From Thermomonas alba (GTDB lineage Bacteria; Pseudomonadota; Gammaproteobacteria; Xanthomonadales; Xanthomonadaceae): DNA of 64,000 bases. The stretch covers positions 62,001 to 126,000 of the forward strand of contig NZ_JAJOZU010000002.1 in assembly GCF_022419205.1 (NCBI RefSeq), read 5' to 3'. Numbering within the stretch: the first letter of the stretch is position 1; each line of letters begins with the position of its first letter. A program made the translations under genes and the position numbers. Positions 36,118-43,990 of this stretch are shown here, in pieces. The notes under the pieces are model-generated. The model worked only from the letters and a program-made list of their open reading frames with translations. It did not search any database and had not been told where the DNA came from.

Positions 36118-36654
36118 GTGGTCGATCCGGACGGCTTTCGCCCCAATGTCGGAATCGTGCTGATGCGCGACGACGGCCGCGTGTTCTGGGCGCGGCGCGT
36201 CCGCCGCGACGGCTGGCAGTTCCCGCAAGGCGGCATCCATACGGATGAAACCCCGCTGGAAGCGATGCACCGCGAGCTGCGCGAGGAGACCGGCCTGCGC
36301 CCCGAGCACGTGGAAGTGCTGGGCGCCACCCCCGGCTGGCTGCGCTACCGGCTGCCGCCGCACGCGATCCGCCACCGCGACCGGCTGGTCTGCATCGGTC
36401 AGAAACAGGTGTGGTTCCTGCTGCGCTTTCTCGGGCGGGAGCAGGACTTGCGCCTGGATCTGACCGACGCTCCCGAGTTCGACGGCTGGCGCTGGGTGGA
36501 CTACTGGTATCCGCTGGCGCACGTGGTGCCGTTCAAGCGCAGCGTCTATGCCCGCGCCCTGCACTATCTAGCGCCGTTGGCGCGCGCGGTGGCCGGCGCG
36601 CAGGCCATCCCCGAACCAGCTCCCGACACCCCTCCACGCCTGCGCCAGCGCTGA
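36118..36654 (+). CDS. rppH: RNA pyrophosphohydrolase RppH
   Basis: RppH removes pyrophosphate from the 5' end of mRNAs and so starts decay by RNase E. The 178 residues begin [15 protein letters not shown] and contain the Nudix box [20 protein letters not shown] with TGL after it, then [15 protein letters not shown] and [10 protein letters not shown], all family signatures. GTG 36118 is chosen because it gives the family N-terminus and has GGAG eight bases upstream; another GTG at 36097 is in frame. The last ~25 residues are Pro/Ala-rich. The gene stands alone, divergent from tRNA-Met. Confidence 0.96.
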   Translation: MVDPDGFRPNVGIVLMRDDGRVFWARRVRRDGWQFPQGGIHTDETPLEAMHRELREETGLRPEHVEVLGATPGWLRYRLPPHAIRHRDRLVCIGQKQVWFLLRFLGREQDLRLDLTDAPEFDGWRWVDYWYPLAHVVPFKRSVYARALHYLAPLARAVAGAQAIPEPAPDTPPRLRQR

Positions 36655-36733
36655 TCCCGCGCCGCATCGGCGCATGCCGCCCAGCTAAAATCATGAACCG
36701 AGCATGAATAGTAAGCGGCGACAGGCGGCCGCG

Positions 36734-36772
36734 TGTTGCATCGCAACAAATCCCCGCATATGCTGCATTGCA
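36734..36772. promoter_or_regulatory. TGC-rich palindromes before the phasin gene
   Basis: TGTTGC-ATC-GCAACA (36734-36748) is a perfect inverted repeat and TGCATTGCA (36764-36772) a near-palindrome 15 bases further on. PhaR-type repressors of phasin genes in other proteobacteria bind TGC/GCA-rich repeats, so these could be PhaR-like sites. No promoter boxes could be fixed. Confidence 0.4.
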
Positions 36773-36814
36773 CAAACCGGCAATCCCTGCCGGGCCGCCA
36801 CGCAGGAGACCGCC

Positions 36815-37216
36815 ATGTATTCGTTCAATCTCAACGAGCAGTTCAGCAAGACCGCCGCCCAGTTCGCCGATGCGGCGGCCGAGATCCATCGCTTGGCGCT
36901 GAGCAATGCCGAGAAGGCGCTCGGTCTGCACATGGCCGCGCTCGAGGAAAACCTCAGCGCCACCTTTGCCTTCGCCGGTGAGTTGGTGGACGTGCGCGAC
37001 CCCGAAGCGCTGAAGACGGTATGGCCGAAGGGCCTGCAGGTTGCCCGCACCAATGCCGAGCGCAGCCTGGGCGCCGTCCAGGAAGCCTTTGCGCATACCC
37101 TGAAGACCTACGAGGCGGTCGGCACGCTGGCCAAGCGCCAGTTCGAGCAGGTCGGCGAGCAGGTCAAGGCCGAGGCCGAGAAGACCGCCAAGGCCGGCGC
37201 CAAGGCCGCCAAGTAA
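36815..37216 (+). CDS. Phasin-family protein
   Basis: Phasins coat polyhydroxyalkanoate granules; some act more generally as chaperone-like proteins. This 133-residue protein is almost wholly helical, has the family start MYSFNLNEQFSKTAAQF and a Lys/Ala-rich end (AEKTAKAGAKAAK). CAGGAGA upstream supports ATG 36815 over the in-frame ATG at 36704. No PHA synthase gene is in the window, so a link to storage granules is not shown. It is followed by a strong terminator. Confidence 0.88.
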   Translation: MYSFNLNEQFSKTAAQFADAAAEIHRLALSNAEKALGLHMAALEENLSATFAFAGELVDVRDPEALKTVWPKGLQVARTNAERSLGAVQEAFAHTLKTYEAVGTLAKRQFEQVGEQVKAEAEKTAKAGAKAAK

Positions 37217-37281
37217 GCCCGCAACCGCATTCCACTCCAGGAATACCGCCGACACGCTCCCCCTCCGTTCGGCGCGTTTTA

Positions 37282-37311
37282 CGCCCGGCAGCTCCGCTGC
37301 CGGGCGTTTTT
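37282..37311 (+). terminator. Strong intrinsic terminator after the phasin gene
   Basis: CGCCCGGCAG and CTGCCGGGCG form a perfect ten-pair stem with loop CTCCG, followed immediately by five T residues (37307-37311). This is a textbook Rho-independent terminator. Confidence 0.92.
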
Positions 37312-37393
37312 GTCTGTGCCGGCGTTGCTCCTGGCGATCCGGCCACCGGCGCCTTCCGTACAGGGCAACGCGCGGCAGACAGCATGCGTCAAT

Positions 37394-37420
37394 ATGTGTA
37401 CCGAAAAGTTCACTAAACAT
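37394..37420. promoter_or_regulatory. Possible operator before the RND efflux operon
   Basis: ATGTGTA (37394-37400) and TAAACAT (37414-37420) are seven-base arms with one mismatch in an AT-rich island about 45 bases before the adaptor gene. TetR-family regulators often bind such repeats at RND operons, but no regulator gene is next to it. This is weak evidence. Confidence 0.25.
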
Positions 37421-37461
37421 GCTAGCCTTGCCACGTCTTCCGCTTCCCTCCCGGAAAACCC

Positions 37462-38655
37462 ATGTCTGCCACCTCCCCCCATTCCTCCAAGCCCAATGTC
37501 CCGCTGCGCTGGATCCTGATGCTGGCTGGCGTGCTCGTCGTGTTCGGCGGCGTATTCCTGGTCAAGGCGGTGTTCGCGCGCAAGACCAACGCGTTCTTCG
37601 ACCACATGCCGCAGCCGGCGGTGGCGGTGAGCACCTATGCCGCCCGCAGCGAGCGCTGGAACGAGCAGGCGCAGGCGGTCGGCACCCTGGTGGCGGTCAA
37701 CGGCACCAACGTCACCACCGAGTCCGGCGGCGTGGTGCGCAGCATCGAGTTCCAGGCCGGCCAGCCGGTGCGCGCCGGCGACGTGCTGGTGCGGCTGAAC
37801 ACCGCCAATGAGGAAGCCACTCTGAAAGCGCTGGACGCGGCTGCAGCATTGGCGCAGGCACAGGCCGAACGCTGGACCCGGCTGGGCCAGGATCAGCTGG
37901 TGTCGAAGGACGACGTGCAGCAGAAGCAGACCGCCGCCGCCAGCGCACGCGCACAGGCCGAGGCACAGCGCGCGCTGATCGCGCAGAAGACCATCCGCGC
38001 GCCGTTCTCCGGCGTGCTCGGCATCCGTCAGGTCAACCTCGGCCAGTACGTGGCGCCAGGCGCGACGATCGTTTCGTTGCAGCAGCTGGATCCGATCTAC
38101 GTCAACTTCTCCCTGCCCGAGCAGATGATCGACGAGGTCACGCCCGGCACCGCGGTGACCGCCACCGTGGACGCACTGCCCGGCAAAGTATTCGTGGGCA
38201 AGGTGAATGCCGTGGAGCCACAGGTGAACCCGAGCACGCGCAACTTCGGGGTGCAAGCGACCTTGCGCAATCCAGAGGGTTTGCTGCGTCCGGGTAGCTT
38301 CGCCCGGGTCGCTTTCGATCTCGGCAACGCCCAAGATGTCGTGGTGATTCCGCAGACCGCGGTCAGCTTCAACCCGTACGGCAACGTGGTGTTCGTGGTG
38401 ACCAAGGTCGCGCGCAAGCCCGGCGAGACCGACATGCAGGGCAAGCCGCTGACCGGCGACAAGCTGGTCGTCACCCAGCGTTTCATCAAGACCGGCGCCA
38501 CCCGCGGGGATCTGATCGCGGTCAGCGACGGCCTGAAACCGGGCGAGACGGTGGTGACCTCCGGGTTGCTGAAGCTGCGCAACGGCGCCGAAGTGACCAT
38601 CAACAACCGCGTGCAGCCGGCCGCCGACCTGCACCCACAGGTGCAGAACAGGTAA
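37462..38655 (+). CDS. RND efflux periplasmic adaptor (membrane fusion protein)
   Basis: This 397-residue HlyD/AcrA-type adaptor links an inner-membrane RND pump to an outer-membrane channel. It has one N-terminal membrane anchor (about 13-34), the lipoyl half-motif AVNGTNVTTESGGVVRSIEF, a short helical hairpin with ALAQAQAERWTRLGQDQL, the second lipoyl half AQKTIRAPFSGVLGIRQVNL and a beta-barrel. There is no lipoprotein cysteine. It is followed by the RND pump gene after 83 bases. No outer-membrane factor gene follows, so a TolC-like protein elsewhere is implied. Confidence 0.95.
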   Translation: MSATSPHSSKPNVPLRWILMLAGVLVVFGGVFLVKAVFARKTNAFFDHMPQPAVAVSTYAARSERWNEQAQAVGTLVAVNGTNVTTESGGVVRSIEFQAGQPVRAGDVLVRLNTANEEATLKALDAAAALAQAQAERWTRLGQDQLVSKDDVQQKQTAAASARAQAEAQRALIAQKTIRAPFSGVLGIRQVNLGQYVAPGATIVSLQQLDPIYVNFSLPEQMIDEVTPGTAVTATVDALPGKVFVGKVNAVEPQVNPSTRNFGVQATLRNPEGLLRPGSFARVAFDLGNAQDVVVIPQTAVSFNPYGNVVFVVTKVARKPGETDMQGKPLTGDKLVVTQRFIKTGATRGDLIAVSDGLKPGETVVTSGLLKLRNGAEVTINNRVQPAADLHPQVQNR

Positions 38656-38738
38656 GGAGCCACCCCGCGCTGGGCATGCGGCGCCTCCGGTCCGCTCCTA
38701 GCCTGCTCCTAGCCTGCCGTCGTCTCCAGGACATCCTC

Positions 38739-41700
38739 ATGAAGTTCACCGACATCTTCATCCGCAAGCCGGTGCTGGCGATGGTCGTCAGCCTGTTCAT
38801 CCTGCTGCTGGGCCTGCGCGCCTTCAGCGAACTGAACGTGCGCAAGTATCCGGAGCTGCGCAATGCGGTGGTCAACGTCACCACCGCCTATTACGGCGCC
38901 GACGCCAACCTGATCCAGGGCTTCATCACCACTCCGCTGGAGCGCGAGATCGCGAGCGCCGAGGGAATCGACTACATCGCCTCCACCAGCTCGGCCGGGG
39001 TCAGCAGCATCCAGGCCTACATCCGGATGGACAAGGATCCGAACCAGGTGCTGACCCAGATCAGCGCCAAGGTCAACAAGCTGCGCGGCCAGCTGCCGCC
39101 GCAGTCGCAGGATCCGGTGATCGACCTGCAGCAGGGCGAGCAGATCGCGGCGATGTACGTTTCCTTCGCCAGCAACACTCTGACCAACAACCAGATCAGC
39201 GACTACCTGACCCGGGTGATCCAGCCCAAGCTGGTGACCGTGCCCGGCGTGCAGCGCGCCGAGATCCTGGGCGCCGGCACCTTCGCCATGCGCATCTGGC
39301 TGAAGCCGGAGAAGATGGCCGCGCTCAAGGTCACCGGCAGCGACATCCAGAATGCGCTGCAAGCCAACAACGTGCTGGCGGCGGTCGGCTCCACCAAGGG
39401 CCAGATGGTGGCGATCGACATGACCGCGCGCACCGACCTGCGCAATGCCGACGAGTTCCGCAAGCTGATCGTGCGCGAGCAGGACGGTGCGATCATCCGC
39501 CTGGGCGATGTGGCCGATGTCGTGCTGGGCTCGGAGAGTTACAGCACCTCGGTACGCATCAACGGCGAGGCCGCCACGTTCATGGGCATCTACGTCGCGC
39601 CCGATGCGAACTCGCTGGAGGTCATCAAGGCCGTGCGCAAGCTGTGGGACAGCCAGATCGTGCCGCAGCTGCCGCAGGGCATCACCGCCACCATTCCCTA
39701 TGACAGCACCGAGGCGATCAACGACGCCATCAACGAGGTGATCCGCACCATCGTCGAGGCGCTGGTCATCGTCATCGTGGTGATCTACCTGTTCCTGGGC
39801 TCGCTGCGCAGCGTGCTGATCCCGGCGGTCACCATCCCGCTGTCGCTGATCGGCGGGCTGTTCCTGATGCTGGTGCTGGGCTTCTCGATCAACCTGCTCA
39901 CCCTGCTGGCGATGGTGCTGGCGATCGGCATCGTGGTGGACGATGCGATCATCGTGCTGGAGAACATCCACCGCCACATCGAGGAAGGCATGTCGCCGTA
40001 CGATGCCGCCATCCGCGGTGCGCGCGAGCTGGCCTGGCCGGTGGTGGCGATGACCACCACCCTGGTCGCGGTGTACCTGCCGATCGGCTTCCAGGGCGGC
40101 CTCACCGGCGTGCTGTTCACCGAGTTCGCGTTCACCCTGGCCGGCGCAGTGCTGCTGTCCGGCGTGATCGCGCTCACCCTCACCCCGATGATGAGCTCGC
40201 GCATCCTCAAGGCGCACGACCCCGAGCACCCCAAGAGCCGGCTCGAGGACTGGCTGGACCGCCGCTTCGAAGCGCTGCGCCAGGCCTACCAGCGGCGCCT
40301 GCATGGCGCGCTGGAAACCAAATCGGTGATCGCCGCGTTCGGCCTGATCGTGCTCGTCAGCTGCGTGTTCCTGTACAGCACCGCGCCGAAGGAACAGGCG
40401 CCGCTGGAGGACGAGGGCTTCATCTTCTCGGTCGCCAGCGCCGACCCCACCGCCACCCTCGACTACGTCGAGCGCTATACCGCCGAGATCAACCGGATCG
40501 CCAAGGGCGTGCCGGAGGTGCAGGACCGCTTCCTGTTCAACGGCGGCTTCGGCGGCGGTGGCGGCGGCGCCAGCCCGATGGCGATGGGCGGCTTCGTGCT
40601 CAAGCCGTGGAGCCAGCGCAGCCGCTCCACCAACCAGGTGCTACAGCAGGAACTGCAGCCGAAGCTGGCGCAGGTGACCGGCCTCAACGTGTTCTCGCTG
40701 GTGCCGCCCTCGCTGCCCAGCGCCGGCGGCGGCCCCAGCGGCGGCGAGTTCATCATCGGCGGCGTGGGTGAGCTGTCTCAGCTATCCGAACTGGCGGATG
40801 CGGTGCTGGCCAAGGCCCGCGCCAGCGGGCGCTTCATCTTCCTCGACAAGGACCTGAAGATCGACAAGCCGCAGATCGAGGTGGTGGTGGACCGCGACAA
40901 GGCCGCCACCCTCGGGATCGACATGCGCACCCTCGCCGCCGACATGTCGGCGATGCTGGCCGGCGGCTACACCAACCTGTTCTCGATGCAGAACCGCTCC
41001 TACCGGGTGATCCCGCAGGTCGAGCGCCAGCGCCGGCTGAACGCGCACGACCTCGAGAACTACTACACCCGCACCCGCGACGGCCAGCTGATCCCACTGT
41101 CCACCCTCGTCACCCTCAAGGAGAGCACCCAGCCGCAGTCGCTCAAGCGCTTCCAGCAGCTCAACGCGGTGGCCATCACCTTCGCGCCGCGCCCGGGCGT
41201 GACCAAGGGCGAGGCGCTGGCGATCCTGGACCAGGCCGCCAAGGACGTGCTGCCGCAGGGGTACAGCGTGGACTACGCCGGCGAATCGCGGCAGTTCAAG
41301 CAGGAGGGCTCGGCCATGCTGCTGACCCTGGTGCTGGCGCTGCTCGTGATCTACCTGGTGCTGTCGGCGCAGTTCGAGAGCTTCCGCGACGCGCTGATCA
41401 TGCTGCTGACCGTACCGATGGCGATCAGCGGCGCGCTGCTTGCGCTGAACGTGCTGGCGCTGGTGGCCAACGTGCTGCAGTTCGCCGGGATCGAGGCCTT
41501 CCCCGGGATGAGCATCAACATCTACACCCAGGTGGGCTTGGTGACCCTGATCGGGGTGATCTCCAAGCACGGCATCCTGATCGTGGAGTTCGCCAACAAG
41601 CTGCAGGAGCAGGGCCTGTCCAAGCGCGAGGCGATCGAGCAGGCCACCGGCATCCGCCTGCGCCCGGTGCTGATGACCACAGCCGCGCTGGTGTTCGCGA

Positions 41701-41915
41701 TGATCCCGCTGCTGCTGGCCAAGGGCCCGGGCGCGGCCTCGCGCTTCTCGATGGGCATGGTGATCGCCTCCGGCATGACCATCGGCACCCTGTTCACCCT
41801 GTTCGTGCTGCCGGCGTTCTACCTCTACCTGGCGCGCGACCATGCCCACGATCGCAAGCCGGACGCCGAGGCGGCAAGCGACGCCCTGCCGCCGCCGGAG
41901 CCGCGGCAGGCCTGA
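38739..41915 (+). CDS. RND multidrug efflux transporter, HAE1 family
   Basis: This 1058-residue inner-membrane proton antiporter expels drugs or other hydrophobic compounds. It starts MKFTDIFIRKPVLAMVVSL and has 12 membrane segments in two repeats. The proton-relay aspartates are in AIGIVVDDAIIVLENIHRH (fourth segment), and the second repeat ends with MTTAALVFAMIPLLLAKG and a conserved FVLPAFYLYLA. A glycine-rich loop (GGFGGGGGGAS) lies in the central periplasmic region. ATG 38739 gives the family start. Substrates are unknown. It ends an operon, closed by the hairpin at 41938-41963. Confidence 0.97.
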   Translation: MKFTDIFIRKPVLAMVVSLFILLLGLRAFSELNVRKYPELRNAVVNVTTAYYGADANLIQGFITTPLEREIASAEGIDYIASTSSAGVSSIQAYIRMDKDPNQVLTQISAKVNKLRGQLPPQSQDPVIDLQQGEQIAAMYVSFASNTLTNNQISDYLTRVIQPKLVTVPGVQRAEILGAGTFAMRIWLKPEKMAALKVTGSDIQNALQANNVLAAVGSTKGQMVAIDMTARTDLRNADEFRKLIVREQDGAIIRLGDVADVVLGSESYSTSVRINGEAATFMGIYVAPDANSLEVIKAVRKLWDSQIVPQLPQGITATIPYDSTEAINDAINEVIRTIVEALVIVIVVIYLFLGSLRSVLIPAVTIPLSLIGGLFLMLVLGFSINLLTLLAMVLAIGIVVDDAIIVLENIHRHIEEGMSPYDAAIRGARELAWPVVAMTTTLVAVYLPIGFQGGLTGVLFTEFAFTLAGAVLLSGVIALTLTPMMSSRILKAHDPEHPKSRLEDWLDRRFEALRQAYQRRLHGALETKSVIAAFGLIVLVSCVFLYSTAPKEQAPLEDEGFIFSVASADPTATLDYVERYTAEINRIAKGVPEVQDRFLFNGGFGGGGGGASPMAMGGFVLKPWSQRSRSTNQVLQQELQPKLAQVTGLNVFSLVPPSLPSAGGGPSGGEFIIGGVGELSQLSELADAVLAKARASGRFIFLDKDLKIDKPQIEVVVDRDKAATLGIDMRTLAADMSAMLAGGYTNLFSMQNRSYRVIPQVERQRRLNAHDLENYYTRTRDGQLIPLSTLVTLKESTQPQSLKRFQQLNAVAITFAPRPGVTKGEALAILDQAAKDVLPQGYSVDYAGESRQFKQEGSAMLLTLVLALLVIYLVLSAQFESFRDALIMLLTVPMAISGALLALNVLALVANVLQFAGIEAFPGMSINIYTQVGLVTLIGVISKHGILIVEFANKLQEQGLSKREAIEQATGIRLRPVLMTTAALVFAMIPLLLAKGPGAASRFSMGMVIASGMTIGTLFTLFVLPAFYLYLARDHAHDRKPDAEAASDALPPPEPRQA

Positions 41916-41937
41916 TCGCGATAGCGGCCTGAGACAA

Positions 41938-41963
41938 GAACGCCCGGGCCTGCCCGGGCGTTC
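41938..41963 (+). terminator. Terminator after the RND operon
   Basis: GAACGCCCGGGC and GCCCGGGCGTTC form a 12-pair stem with a minimal CT spacer, 22 bases after the RND stop codon. A short T-containing tract (GTATTTATG) follows. It should end the efflux transcript before the CRISPR-like repeats. Confidence 0.85.
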
Positions 41964-42101
41964 GTATTTATGCGCCAAACCCATTGCGCCAGCGCGAAGA
42001 AGTCTCAACTTCCGTACCAGCTGAGCCGGTCAAAGACTGCCTCCCCTCCCCAAGCTCAGGACGAACGAGCTTCAAATCACCATGCCGGATCAATAGTTGT
42101 G

Positions 42102-42250
42102 CTGGCCTCCCGCGCACGCGGGGATCGACCTTAATCGCGATTAATGTCAAACGCTTGGCGCGGGGTCTCCCGCGCACGCGGGGATCGACTCGCGATAAAA
42201 GGCACGGCGGCATGGTCGGCTAGGGGTCTCCCGCGCACGCGGGGATCGAC
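42102..42250 (+). CRISPR. Orphan three-repeat CRISPR array, type I-E-like repeats
   Basis: Three copies of a 28-base repeat occur at 42102-42129, 42162-42189 and 42223-42250. All share CTCCCGCGCACGCGGGGATC followed by GAC, with stem CCCGC/GCGGG, the shape of type I-E repeats. Copies 2 and 3 are identical and begin GGGGT; copy 1 begins CTGGC. The two spacers are 32 bases (42130-42161) and 33 bases (42190-42222), giving the 60-61-base period expected for type I-E. No cas gene is in the window. The sense strand is assigned from the position of the stem and the GAC 3' handle, by analogy with E. coli. Short open frames over the array are artefacts. Confidence 0.85.
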
Positions 42251-42528
42251 TGCAAAGAGAGCAGTTCCCGCTCGTGATCAAGATGAGCACCGACGGCCGC
42301 CAGGTAGCGCAGGCCCACACCGCGTTCGTGCTGCCGCTGCTGACGCCGGCGGACCGGGCCGGCGTTTCCGAGGCGGGCAGGACGCCGCCCAGGGTTCAGG
42401 ACGCTCGCTCGAGCGATCAGACAAGGTGCGCTTGCGCCGCCCCAAGGGCACGCCGTACGCCGTACTCACGCATCCCGGTAGAATGCGCGCAGACGCATCG
42501 GCCAGCGTGGTCCGCGTCCCTCACCCCC
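42251..42528 (+). other. Non-annotated DNA after the CRISPR array, possible gene remnant
   Basis: The region between the last repeat and the MATE start has no convincing complete gene. From 42252 one frame reads LQREQFPLVIKMSTDGRQ and continues with strongly GC-biased third codon positions to about 42370, then degenerates. It could be a displaced 3' fragment of a coding gene. I do not recognise it. The part from 41964 to 42101, before the array, is less GC-rich than its surroundings and holds no gene; it is where a CRISPR leader would lie. Confidence 0.35.
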
Positions 42529-43917
42529 ATGCCCTCCCCGTTCTCCCGCCTCCGCCACGATGCGGCCCTGACCGCGCGCCTGGCCGCGCCGCTGGCGGCC
42601 GGGCATTTGTCGCATGGGTTGGTGGGCCTGATCGACACCGTGGTCGCCGGCCACCACGGTACCACCACCCTGGCCAGCGTCTCGGTCGGCGCGGCGCTGT
42701 TCTGGCTGCCGATGCTGGCGCCGATGGGCACCCTGATGGCGCTGCCGCCGTCGGTGTCGCAGCTGGACGGCGGCGGCCGCCGCGCGGAGATCGGCCCGCT
42801 GTTCCGGCAGGCGCTGTGGCTGGCGGCGATGCTGGGGGGGCTGCTGTTCGCGCTGATCTCGCTGCTGCCGCTGGCGCTGCGACCGATGGGGATCGCGCCC
42901 GACATCGCACCCGGCGCAACCGCCTTCCTGCACGCGATCCGCTGGGGCATCCCCGGCTTCACTCTGTATCTGGCCATGCGCTATCTGAGCGACGGCCTGC
43001 ACTGGTCGCTGCCGACCATGGTGGTCGGCTTCGGCGGCTTGCTGCTGCTGGCGCCGGTGGGCTATGCGCTGACCAATGGCCTGCTGGGCCTGCCCGAGCT
43101 GGGCGCCGCCGGGGTGGGCATCGCTTCGGCGCTGATGTTCTGGCTGCAGGCACTGGCGCTGGCGCTGTACCTGTGGCGCGCGCGCCGGTTCGCCGATCTC
43201 GCCCTGTTCGCGCACTGGGAGCCGCCGCGCTGGGCGGTGATCGCCGGCCTGCTGCGCACCGGGCTGCCGATCGGGGTGACGGTGCTGATGGAAGGCGGGC
43301 TGTTCGCGGCGACCGCGCTGCTGATCGGGCGCCTGGGCGAAGTGCCGGCGGCCGCGCATCAGATCGCGCTGAACGTGGCCTCGCTGTGCTTCATGGTGCC
43401 GTTCGGGCTGGCCGAAGCCACCACCGTTCGGGTGGGCCACGCGCTCGGCCGCGGCGACCGCGAGGGCGTGCGCCGCGCCGCGTTCGCCGGGTTCGCGCTG
43501 GCGCTGGCCACCCAGGCCGGCTCGGCGCTGACGCTGCTGCTGGGGCACACCGCGATCGCCACGCTGTACACGACCGATCCCGCGGTGATCGCGCTGGCCG
43601 GCCGCCTGCTGCTGCTTGCCGCGTTGTTCCAGTTTCCCGATGGTATCCAGGTGGTGTCGGCGGGCGCCCTGCGCGGCCTCAAGGACACCCGGGTGCCGAT
43701 GTGGCTGGCGGCGCTGGCGTACTGGGGCATCGGCATGCCGGTCGGCGCCGGGCTGGGGCTGGCCCTGGGCTGGGGCGCGCCCGGCATGTGGCTGGGCCTG
43801 ACCGCCGGCCTGACCGTTGCCGCGACGCTGCTGCTGCGGCGCTTCTTGCGCAGCAGCCGGCGCCTCCCCATGCCGTCTTCACCCGCGCCGGTGGTCACCA
43901 TGACCGATGCCGGATGA
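42529..43917 (+). CDS. MATE-family multidrug/cation antiporter
   Basis: This 462-residue protein has about 12 membrane segments in two similar halves, the NorM/MATE architecture. N-terminal LAAPLAAGHLSHGLVGLIDT, the VAGHHGTTTLASVSVG block and the mid-protein GLPIGVTVLMEGGLFA are family-typical. It exports cationic drugs or metabolites using sodium or protons. ATG 42529 (MPSPFSRLRHD) gives the normal length; the frame opens at 42274 but that extension is in the CRISPR-adjacent DNA. The gene stands alone. Confidence 0.95.
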   Translation: MPSPFSRLRHDAALTARLAAPLAAGHLSHGLVGLIDTVVAGHHGTTTLASVSVGAALFWLPMLAPMGTLMALPPSVSQLDGGGRRAEIGPLFRQALWLAAMLGGLLFALISLLPLALRPMGIAPDIAPGATAFLHAIRWGIPGFTLYLAMRYLSDGLHWSLPTMVVGFGGLLLLAPVGYALTNGLLGLPELGAAGVGIASALMFWLQALALALYLWRARRFADLALFAHWEPPRWAVIAGLLRTGLPIGVTVLMEGGLFAATALLIGRLGEVPAAAHQIALNVASLCFMVPFGLAEATTVRVGHALGRGDREGVRRAAFAGFALALATQAGSALTLLLGHTAIATLYTTDPAVIALAGRLLLLAALFQFPDGIQVVSAGALRGLKDTRVPMWLAALAYWGIGMPVGAGLGLALGWGAPGMWLGLTAGLTVAATLLLRRFLRSSRRLPMPSSPAPVVTMTDAG

Positions 43918-43990
43918 TTCCCTCCACCATCCCCACTAGCATTCCCTCCCGCGCCGCGCGCCGTCGGCGCATCCCCCACGGAGCACCCCA

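Noticed and set aside
41968-42223. Short open frames on both strands across the repeats (reading PRVRGRP-type strings)
   Set aside because: They are produced by the CRISPR repeat itself; the repeated peptide pieces match the 60-61-base period.
42144-42528. Upstream extension of the MATE frames into the CRISPR region
   Set aside because: The frames starting at 42144 and 42274 run through the repeat or its flank; the family N-terminus begins at 42529.
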